Below, in pieces: positions 1 through 4,617 of a stretch of 5,397 nt of DNA. Each line of letters starts with the position of its first letter. Position 1 is the first letter of the stretch. The DNA is taken from assembly GCA_030616695.1 (NCBI GenBank), contig JAUWWU010000073.1:1-5397 (forward strand), written 5' to 3'. This DNA is from Candidatus Omnitrophota bacterium. Lineage in GTDB: Bacteria; Omnitrophota; Gorgyraeia; JAHIPI01. The notes under the pieces were generated by a model. That model was not told where the DNA came from. It saw nothing but the letters and a program-made list of their open reading frames with translations, and did no database searches. The position numbers and the translations under genes were made by a program.

Positions 1-352
1 GTCTTCGGAAGCCCTTATTAAGCCGTATGAGTTTGTAAACAATATGGATGAATTAATGGAGGTGTCGGATGTTATGGTTACAAAATCAGGCGGAATGAGT
101 TCATCGGAGGCAATGGTTAAGGATTTGCCTATGATCATAACGTCAGCTATACCGGGGCAAGAGGCAAGGAATTGCAGGTATCTTGTTAAAACCGGCGCTG
201 CTATACATGCGGGCGGCGCAAAAAAGGCAAAGAGAACCATAGTTGGCATCCTCGATTCAGAGGAAAGGATGAGAGAGCTAAAAGAAAACGTGCGGAAGGC
301 AAAGAAGCCTAATTCTTCTTTTGACATTGCCCGTTTCGCACTAACTTTATAA
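1..352 (+). CDS. MGDG-synthase/MurG-like GT-B glycosyltransferase, C-terminal part (5' truncated by the window)
   Basis: The reading frame is open from base 2 to the TAA at 350-352, leaving about 116 C-terminal residues; the true start lies upstream of the window. The fragment reads as the nucleotide-sugar-binding half of a GT-B enzyme. It has NNMDELMEVSDVMVTKSGG, then SSSEAMVKDLPMII, then the IPGQEARN block and a GAA(I)HAG segment. That order (helix with 'M-E-L-M--SD', the K-GG glycine pair, E-A----LP, PGQE-RN) is characteristic of the family containing plant and bacterial monogalactosyldiacylglycerol synthases and processive diacylglycerol glucosyltransferases, and is more distantly like MurG. 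Such enzymes act at the cytoplasmic face of the inner membrane and transfer a hexose from a UDP-sugar to diacylglycerol. The sugar and acceptor cannot be told from this fragment. It is followed directly by the inverted-repeat element rather than an obvious terminator. The family call is fairly sure; the exact substrate is not. Confidence 0.85.
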   Translation, partial: SSEALIKPYEFVNNMDELMEVSDVMVTKSGGMSSSEAMVKDLPMIITSAIPGQEARNCRYLVKTGAAIHAGGAKKAKRTIVGILDSEERMRELKENVRKAKKPNSSFDIARFALTL

Positions 353-355
353 GAA

Positions 356-374
356 AAGGGGACGTTTCACTTTG
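356..374 (+). repeat. Left terminal inverted repeat of the palindromic element
   Basis: This 19-bp arm starts AAGGGGAC and matches the arm at 483-501 with no mismatch in inverted orientation. The bases just outside the two arms differ, so the match ends sharply, as expected for element termini. Confidence 0.9.
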
Positions 375-482
375 CAGCAACTCATTACAGACAAATAAGT
401 TACAACATGTCATTTTCCGGTTTTCAGATAGGAAAAGTGGAAAATGACCGTTTGTAACTTCTTATTACATAAGTAGTTAGGA

Positions 483-501
483 CAAAGTGAAACGTCCCCT
501 T
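483..501 (-). repeat. Right terminal inverted repeat of the palindromic element
   Basis: This is the reverse complement of 356-374. The arm ends in CCCCTT, 3 bp before the AGGAGG ribosome binding site of the downstream gene. Its C-run could pair either with the left arm or, weakly, with that ribosome binding site. Confidence 0.9.
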
Positions 502-504
502 ATT

Positions 505-510
505 AGGAGG
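505..510 (+). promoter_or_regulatory. Ribosome binding site for the GTG start of the uracil-DNA glycosylase
   Basis: A full AGGAGG sits 4 bases before the GTG at 515. This supports the GTG as the start, because no in-frame ATG lies near it. The site begins 3 bp after the palindromic element ends. Confidence 0.8.
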
Positions 511-514
511 TTGC

Positions 515-1213
515 GTGAAACCGGATATTAACGAAGAGCTGCAGCGGATAGTAGAGTCCCTTAAAGCCTATGCCGAACTTGAAGAAAAATCGGGTTCGTC
601 ATTCCTCAGCTATTCCAAAGGGAAGAAAATCATTGTAGGCAACGAAAAAGGCCTAGGGACTAAAAAAGGGGCACTTGAGGCGCTTAAAACCGAGATTATA
701 GAAAGCGATTGCTGCCAACTTTTCAGGACGCGCACAAATCTTGTATTTGGATCAGGCAGCCCGGATGCCAAACTTGTATTTGTAGGCGAGGCGCCCGGAA
801 GAGAAGAAGATTTACAGGGCCTTCCGTTTATTGGAAGAGCCGGCCAGCTTTTAACAAAGATCATCGAATCCATAGGTCTTAAGAGAAAGGATGTTTACAT
901 ATGCAATATACTTAAGTGCCGCCCCCCGAATAACCGCAACCCCTTCCCGACCGAAATTCTGGCATGCGAAGGGTACCTGGTGAGGCAGCTTGAGATCATA
1001 AAGCCGAAGATAATATGCGCCCTCGGTAAATTCGCGGCACAGACATTATTGAGAGACCAGACGCCCATTTCTAAGCTCCGCGGCAGATTTTTTGATTATC
1101 ACGGCGTAAAACTGATACCCACGTTTCATCCGGCATACCTTCTCAGAAACCCCAAGGATAAACAGCTTGTCTGGGAAGACATGAAAAAGATAAAACGGGA
1201 ACTGAAAACCTAA
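515..1213 (+). CDS. udg: Family 4 (UDGa-type) iron-sulfur uracil-DNA glycosylase
   Basis: The 232-residue protein starts at GTG 515 behind AGGAGG. It removes uracil left in DNA by cytosine deamination, the first step of base-excision repair. The family 4 signature is clear: GEAPGREED (91-99) with LPFIGRAGQLL (103-113) for the catalytic and uracil pocket, CNILKCRPPNNRNP (130-143), and the C-terminal HPAYLLRNP (205-213) carrying the conserved His. Two expected 4Fe-4S ligands are in place, C135 in KCRPP and C151 in LACEGYL. In the N-terminal CxxC block (residues 64-67) the first position is Ser and the Cys lies two residues later, giving S-D-C-C. About 60 residues precede the cluster motif, longer than in compact thermophile enzymes; this extension is charged and low in motifs, and is common in annotated relatives. 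Older annotation often calls this family 'phage SPO1 DNA polymerase-related protein'. The stop is 3 bp before the priA ATG, suggesting co-transcription. Family assignment is firm. Confidence 0.95.
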   Translation: MKPDINEELQRIVESLKAYAELEEKSGSSFLSYSKGKKIIVGNEKGLGTKKGALEALKTEIIESDCCQLFRTRTNLVFGSGSPDAKLVFVGEAPGREEDLQGLPFIGRAGQLLTKIIESIGLKRKDVYICNILKCRPPNNRNPFPTEILACEGYLVRQLEIIKPKIICALGKFAAQTLLRDQTPISKLRGRFFDYHGVKLIPTFHPAYLLRNPKDKQLVWEDMKKIKRELKT

Positions 1214-1216
1214 AAA

Positions 1217-3205
1217 ATGAAATACGCAGAGGTCGGCTTAAATCTTCCTATTGATAAAACCTTCCATTATCGCATTCCGTGCAACATGGCCGGAGAAATA
1301 GAAGTGGGTAAGCGGGTGTGGGTCCCTTTCAGCAGGCGCAGGATGATCGGTTATGTTGTGGGCGTAACCGATAATGCGCCAGTTTTCAGGGTGCGGGATA
1401 TAGAGAAAGTAATAGACGATAGCCCGATCCTTTCGGATGACCTCATGAGATTTACCAAATGGATATCGGATTATTATTGTGCCTCCTGGGGAAGCGCACT
1501 GGCATCGGCGATACCGTCACCCTTAAAAAGCGGAAAGACGAGCATGAAAGAGCGCATGCCGAAAAGGGAAGAAGAATATGCGCCCACTTCACACCTAAAG
1601 CCAACGGTCGAACAGGCAAAAGCCATTAAAGAGATAAAAAACTTTATAGAAAAAAGTAAATTCAAGGTATTCCTTCTGCACGGGATAACATCAAGCGGCA
1701 AAACAGAAGTCTATCTGCAATGCATAAGTAGTGTTGTTGAAAAAGGGAGGAGCGCCATAGTATTGATTCCTGAAATCTCTCTGACGCCTCAAGCAGTGGA
1801 ACGGTTTAAGTCCCGTTTCGGGGAGAATGTGGCCGTCATTCACAGCCAGATAACGGGCGGCAGGCGCTTTAAGGAATGGAAAAATATAAAAGACGGCGTC
1901 TCCAAGATAGTGATTGGCGCGCGCTCCGCCTTATTTAGCCCTGTAAAAGACCTCGGCCTTATCGTTGTTGATGAGGAACACGAGACTTCTTATAAACAAG
2001 AGGATACGCCCAGATATCATGCGCGGGAGGCTGCTATCGAAAGGGCAAGGATCGCAGGGTGCCCTCTTATCCTCGGTAGCGCCACCCCTTCCCTGGAGTC
2101 TTATTATAAGGCTGAAAAAGGCGAATATAAACTTCTTAAATTGACGAAAAGGATTGATAATAGGCCCCTTCCCCGCGCAGCTATAATTGACATGAAACCT
2201 GAGATAGCAAAAGGCAGGTATGCCAGTATTATATCAACATACCTGCGCAGAAGAATAGAGGAGACGGTAAGCGGGGATAAGCAGATAATGCTTTTTTTAA
2301 ATAGGAGGGGCTTCTCAACATATATAAATTGTAAAAACTGCGGACATACCTTAAAATGCAAGAAATGCGATTCTGTCCTAGTGTACCATTCTTCTAAAAA
2401 GGAACTTGTCTGTCACTATTGCAATAGAAGGGAAGGCATACCCAAAATTTGCCCGGAGTGCGAGAGTTCTTATTTAAATTTTTCGGGAAAGGGGACCGAG
2501 AAAATAGAATCAGAGATCCATAGGATATTTCCGACAGCGAACATAGACAGGATGGATACGGATGCCACCAGAAGGAAAGGCTCGCATGACGCTATCCTGA
2601 AAAAGGTAAAAGAAGGCAAAACCAATATTTTGGTCGGTACGCAAATGATCGCCAAGGGGCACGATTTTCCGCAGGTTACGCTGGTGGGGGTTATTTCCGC
2701 GGATGTAAACCTGAATATACCGGATTTCAGATCAAGCGAGCGCACCTTTAATCTCCTTACGCAGGTCGGAGGCAGGGCAGGGAGAGGTAAGGATGCAGGA
2801 GAAGTTGTTATACAGACCTACACGCCGGCGCATTATGCAATAAAGGCAGCCGCCAAACACGACTACGAGGCGTTTTATAGACACGAAATTGGGCTGAGGA
2901 AAGACTTAAATTTTCCGCCCTTTGCCAATATTATAAAAATAACGTTAAAATCAACCACGGAGGCAATAGCAAAAGATGCCGCCTCAGGCCTGGCGAAATA
3001 TGTAAGAAAAAAACTTAAAAAAAATATAGACATTGTAGGGCCGGCGCCGGGAGTAATCGCAAAAATAAGAAATCGTTATATATGGAATATCCTTATCAAG
3101 ACAAAAGACGTCTTAAAAACCTGCGGGAAATTGAAATCGGCATTGGCGGATTATGGAAGGATTAAAAGGACTTCTGTGGGTATAGACGTGGACCCTATTC
3201 TGTGA
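1217..3205 (+). CDS. priA: Primosomal protein N' (replication restart helicase PriA)
   Basis: This is a 662-residue superfamily 2 DNA helicase that recognises stalled or collapsed forks and reloads the replicative helicase. The N-terminal 3'-end-binding domain covers about 1-100 (EVGLNLPIDKTFHYRIP, then GKRVWVPF). The helicase has Walker A GITSSGKT (156-163), PEISLTPQ, the DEEH box (252-255) followed by SYKQEDTPRYHARE, GSATPSLES, and later GTQMIAKGHDFP (474 on) and QVGGRAGRG (516-524). Eight cysteines in four CxxC pairs (372/375, 381/384, 399/402, 412/415) form the two zinc sites of the inserted primosome-interaction module. A C-terminal domain of about 90 residues follows. The protein is about 70 residues shorter than E. 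coli PriA; nearly all the loss lies between the first domain and Walker A, where the winged-helix domain should be. There is no clear ribosome binding site at the ATG, so translation is probably coupled to the gene ending 3 bp upstream. The 3' end overlaps the convergent TPR gene by 11 bp. Confidence 0.97.
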   Translation: MKYAEVGLNLPIDKTFHYRIPCNMAGEIEVGKRVWVPFSRRRMIGYVVGVTDNAPVFRVRDIEKVIDDSPILSDDLMRFTKWISDYYCASWGSALASAIPSPLKSGKTSMKERMPKREEEYAPTSHLKPTVEQAKAIKEIKNFIEKSKFKVFLLHGITSSGKTEVYLQCISSVVEKGRSAIVLIPEISLTPQAVERFKSRFGENVAVIHSQITGGRRFKEWKNIKDGVSKIVIGARSALFSPVKDLGLIVVDEEHETSYKQEDTPRYHAREAAIERARIAGCPLILGSATPSLESYYKAEKGEYKLLKLTKRIDNRPLPRAAIIDMKPEIAKGRYASIISTYLRRRIEETVSGDKQIMLFLNRRGFSTYINCKNCGHTLKCKKCDSVLVYHSSKKELVCHYCNRREGIPKICPECESSYLNFSGKGTEKIESEIHRIFPTANIDRMDTDATRRKGSHDAILKKVKEGKTNILVGTQMIAKGHDFPQVTLVGVISADVNLNIPDFRSSERTFNLLTQVGGRAGRGKDAGEVVIQTYTPAHYAIKAAAKHDYEAFYRHEIGLRKDLNFPPFANIIKITLKSTTEAIAKDAASGLAKYVRKKLKKNIDIVGPAPGVIAKIRNRYIWNILIKTKDVLKTCGKLKSALADYGRIKRTSVGIDVDPIL

Positions 3206-3830
3206 TCTCCCTGATTCTAAAATCCTCGGCGTCTTTCTTATCGAAACTTTTATCAATCGTGGTAAGCGCATCCAGGTTCTTAAGTGCCTTATCCGCATTG
3301 GCATCATGAGGCTTTAATTCGAGTACCTTTTTAAAGCACAATCTCGCCCGGCCATAATTGCCGAGACCGGAATATATTTCTCCGAGCAGCTCATATGCGA
3401 TAATATTCTTTGGCGATATATTTATAGCGCTTTCCAATGTTACGGCAGAGGCCTCTTTCATCCCTTCTATCTTTAAAATGTTGCCGAGCTTTACCAGGGC
3501 CATACTGTTCTTCGGATCATTTTTTAATATCTTTTCATAGGTAGAAATGGCCTCGTGGCGCTTACCCACACTTTCGCTTATAAAGGCTATAAACATATAT
3601 ATAAAAGATAAAACCCTCCTTATGAGACGTATTACCATAGCGGGAGGGTTCTCGTTAAATTTTTTTATTTCTGCCAGCCGCAATAATTGCCTGCCCTTGA
3701 CAAAATCAGGTTTTATATTAATGGCGCGCGTCAAGAGCTCGATCGCATAATTATAATTTTTCTGATGTACGGCCAGCGAAGCTTTATCATAGAGGACTTT
3801 TATTTCTTCGGGTAGGCCATGTTCCGTCAT
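3195..3830 (-). CDS. Tetratricopeptide-repeat (TPR) protein of unknown role
   Basis: With the ATG at 3830 the protein has 211 residues. An upstream in-frame GTG at 3839 would add three residues, but AAGGTG sits 6 bases before the ATG and nothing comparable precedes the GTG. The promoter at 3857-3884 also predicts a transcript start near 3850, leaving a short leader suited to the ATG. TPR-like helical pairs are visible at about 11-46 (YDKASLAVHQKNYNYAIELL...KPD), 80-109 (RHEAISTYEKILKNDPKN), 110-143 (ALVKLGNILKIEG...ISPKN) and 144-177 (AYELLGEIYSGLGNYGRARLCF). Between the first and second lies a hydrophobic stretch (about 70-85, VLSFIYMFIAFIS). This could be a greasy TPR helix or a membrane-associating segment. 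No signal peptide is evident. The last 30 residues are charged. TPR proteins are protein-interaction scaffolds; no partner can be named. It is convergent with priA and overlaps its last codons. Confidence 0.85.
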   Translation of the reverse strand: MTEHGLPEEIKVLYDKASLAVHQKNYNYAIELLTRAINIKPDFVKGRQLLRLAEIKKFNENPPAMVIRLIRRVLSFIYMFIAFISESVGKRHEAISTYEKILKNDPKNSMALVKLGNILKIEGMKEASAVTLESAINISPKNIIAYELLGEIYSGLGNYGRARLCFKKVLELKPHDANADKALKNLDALTTIDKSFDKKDAEDFRIREITE

Positions 3831-3856
3831 TTCCTTCACCTTTTTATAATATGATT

Positions 3857-3884
3857 ATTATATAGCGGTATTATACGAAGTCAA
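3857..3884 (-). promoter_or_regulatory. Sigma-70-type promoter for the TPR gene
   Basis: Read on the minus strand, TTGACT (3884-3879) is followed after 16 bp by TATAAT (3862-3857). A start near 3850 would give a leader of about 20 bases that still contains the AAGGTG ribosome binding site before the ATG at 3830. The surroundings are very AT-rich and a second TATAAT-like hexamer lies inside the spacer, so the exact -10 is uncertain. Confidence 0.6.
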
Positions 3885-4061
3885 CAGAAATCATGTATTT
3901 ATAGAACGAAATTGTACCTTAATCCATATAACCAACAGGCCGGGCCAGAACCCCTTACGCTATCTTATAAGCTTAAATTAGACTTTATCACAACAGCTGT
4001 ATATATTCAAGAACTTTGTAATCTGCCGGACATGACCAGGCTTCGGCCGGAGGCTGATTTA

Positions 4062-4113
4062 CCAATGCTTTATGATAGGAAGATCAACAGGCCAATGCTT
4101 CTATTACAGGAAG
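4062..4113. repeat. Pair of imperfect 21-22-bp direct repeats, 30 bp apart
   Basis: Copy one (4062-4082) and copy two (4092-4113) both begin CCAATGCTT and both end AGGAAG. Over the shared 21 positions 19 match, with one extra base in the second copy. A 9-bp spacer separates them and the period is 30-31 bp, close to three helical turns. They lie about 50-100 bp upstream of the -35 box of the regulator promoter. They may be activator sites or a chance tandem duplication. Confidence 0.5.
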
Positions 4114-4128
4114 CTGCCCCTGCGCGCA

Positions 4129-4151
4129 TTTTGTTCAAAAATTGAACAAAA
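4129..4151. promoter_or_regulatory. Upstream palindrome, candidate operator 1
   Basis: Perfect 10-bp arms, TTTTGTTCAA (4129-4138) and TTGAACAAAA (4142-4151), flank a 3-bp centre. The core is GTTCA-N5-TGAAC (4133-4147). The centre lies about 28 bp upstream of the first base of the -35 box, a usual place for a distal operator or activator site. The same core layout recurs at 4197-4211. Symmetric, dimer-sized DNA sites of this kind are what MarR-type winged-helix dimers bind. Which protein uses it is inferred. Confidence 0.65.
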
Positions 4152-4164
4152 AAGCTCTTTTTAC

Positions 4165-4193
4165 TTGACATAAAACTACCATTGATATATACT
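4165..4193 (+). promoter_or_regulatory. Near-consensus sigma-70 promoter of the regulator/glycan operon
   Basis: TTGACA (4165-4170) and TATACT (4188-4193) are separated by exactly 17 bp. This is a perfect -35 box, an optimal spacer and a -10 box one base off consensus. Transcription would start near 4200, giving a leader of roughly 53 bases before the ATG at 4253. Such a strong core promoter flanked by palindromes suggests control by repression. Confidence 0.8.
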
Positions 4194-4196
4194 GTT

Positions 4197-4221
4197 GTTC
4201 AATAAATGAACGTATATGAAC
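4197..4221. promoter_or_regulatory. Operator 2 overlapping the predicted transcription start, with an extra half-site
   Basis: GTTCA (4197-4201), five bases, TGAAC (4207-4211), five bases, TGAAC (4217-4221). The first pair repeats the core of the upstream palindrome. The third element is a further direct half-site, so half-sites begin every 10 bp and face the same side of the helix. The block covers the predicted start site just after the -10 box. A bound protein there would block transcription. Confidence 0.65.
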
Positions 4222-4240
4222 TGTTTTAAAGCGCTACCGC

Positions 4241-4246
4241 AAGGAG
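4241..4246 (+). promoter_or_regulatory. Ribosome binding site of the MarR-type regulator
   Basis: AAGGAG sits 6 bases before the ATG at 4253. This fixes the start of the regulator, with no competing in-frame start nearby. Confidence 0.8.
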
Positions 4247-4252
4247 AAGTTT

Positions 4253-4585
4253 ATGGACGATAATACTTTTTTAAAAGAAGAAACCCTAGACGTTATAAAG
4301 GAAATAGAAGATAACCCCGCCCTAAACCAGCGCCTTCTTTCCCAAAAGCTTAATATATCCCTGGGAAAGACAAACTACCTCTTGAAGGCACTGGTTAAGA
4401 AAGGCATGGTCAAGATTGCCAGCTTTTCAAAAAATCCCAAGAAGACAAAGAAGTTGAAGTATATCCTCACGCCAAAGGGATTAGAGCAAAAAATAAAGCT
4501 CACTTATCATTTTCTACGGGTCAAAGAAGTCCAGTATAACAAGCTGAAAAAAGAATACGAAAATTGTGCGGGAAGTTCAAAATAG
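4253..4585 (+). CDS. EPS-associated MarR-family transcriptional regulator
   Basis: This is a 110-residue, single-domain winged-helix DNA-binding protein. It fits the 'MarR_EPS' group found at the head of exopolysaccharide and surface-glycan clusters. The hallmark blocks are all there: NPALNQRLLSQKLNIS (21-36), the recognition helix region SLGKTNYLLKALVKKGMVK (36-54), the wing with F58 and a lysine-rich turn, YILTPKGLEQKIKLT (70-84), and a C-terminal helix with FLRVKEVQYNKLKKE that probably serves dimerisation. The length is normal for this group, shorter than classic MarR (about 140), and no ligand-binding or sensor domain is visible. The next gene, a nucleotide-sugar dehydratase, starts 32 bp after the stop, so the two look like one operon. 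Paired palindromes around the promoter upstream suggest that it represses or modulates its own transcription and that of the glycan genes. The family is confident; the target sites and the signal are inferred. Confidence 0.9.
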   Translation: MDDNTFLKEETLDVIKEIEDNPALNQRLLSQKLNISLGKTNYLLKALVKKGMVKIASFSKNPKKTKKLKYILTPKGLEQKIKLTYHFLRVKEVQYNKLKKEYENCAGSSK

Positions 4586-4607
4586 GTCATTGTACCAGAG
4601 ACTTTTT

Positions 4608-4612
4608 GGAGG
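4608..4612 (+). promoter_or_regulatory. Ribosome binding site of the 4,6-dehydratase gene
   Basis: GGAGG lies 5 bases before the ATG at 4618. It supports that start, which places the Rossmann GGTGSFG motif at the expected residue 15. Confidence 0.8.
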
Positions 4613-4617
4613 AAAAA

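Larger units (their letters stand above)
356..501. mobile_element. 146-bp palindromic element with 19-bp perfect terminal inverted repeats (MITE/REP-like)
   Basis: The left end AAGGGGACGTTTCACTTTG (356-374) is the exact reverse complement of the right end (483-501). Inside are further nested arms: 397-405 AAGTTACAA against 452-460, and 409-418 GTCATTTTCC against 439-448, separated by a 3x3 internal loop. A small tip hairpin pairs 421-425 with 432-436. The whole piece could fold into one long interrupted hairpin as RNA or single-stranded DNA. It contains no open frame of useful size. The layout, short, non-coding and palindromic with identical outer ends, is that of a non-autonomous mobile element or a REP/RAYT-type repeat. 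No target-site duplication is evident at its edges. It fills the gap between the glycosyltransferase stop (352) and the udg ribosome binding site (505), and may act as a transcript hairpin there. The palindrome is seen directly; the mobile nature is inferred. Confidence 0.75.
3840..4252. other. Divergent intergenic regulatory region, no convincing gene
   Basis: This 413-bp stretch separates the leftward TPR gene from the rightward regulator gene. Its left edge carries the TPR promoter. Its right 125 bp hold two GTTCA-N5-TGAAC palindromes, a strong promoter and the regulator's ribosome binding site. At 4062-4113 there is a pair of imperfect direct repeats. From about 3885 to 4060 I see nothing definite. 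A 77-codon frame opening at TTG 3912 lacks a ribosome binding site and ends inside the upstream palindrome, so I do not call it a gene. Confidence 0.7.

Noticed and set aside
610..873. Minus-strand 87-codon frame within the glycosylase gene
   Set aside because: It is the antisense shadow of a firmly assigned gene, with no ribosome binding site or family features. The same applies to the minus-strand frames inside priA (1474-1701, 2104-2361, 2470-2745, 3113-3307).
3358..3750. Two short plus-strand frames (60 and 67 codons) opposite the TPR gene
   Set aside because: They lie antisense to a gene with clear TPR periodicity and show no independent coding evidence.
3831..3839. GTG at 3839 as the start of the TPR protein
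   Set aside because: No Shine-Dalgarno precedes it, and it would lie only about 11 bases after the predicted transcription start. The ATG at 3830 has AAGGTG at good spacing.
4039..4048. GGC-TTCG-GCC mini-hairpin as part of a structured RNA or terminator
   Set aside because: The stem is only 3 bp, the flanks do not extend the pairing, and no T-run follows.
3912..4145. 77-codon frame on the plus strand opening with TTG
   Set aside because: It has no ribosome binding site, a rare start codon and no recognisable motif, and its end runs into the palindrome at 4129-4151. It is more likely intergenic sequence, though a decayed gene cannot be excluded.
4129..4165. Palindrome at 4129-4151 as an intrinsic terminator
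   Set aside because: The stem is AT-rich and no T-run follows it directly; the next bases are A-rich and then GCTC. No gene on the plus strand ends just upstream. Its core matches the site at 4197-4211, which fits an operator better.
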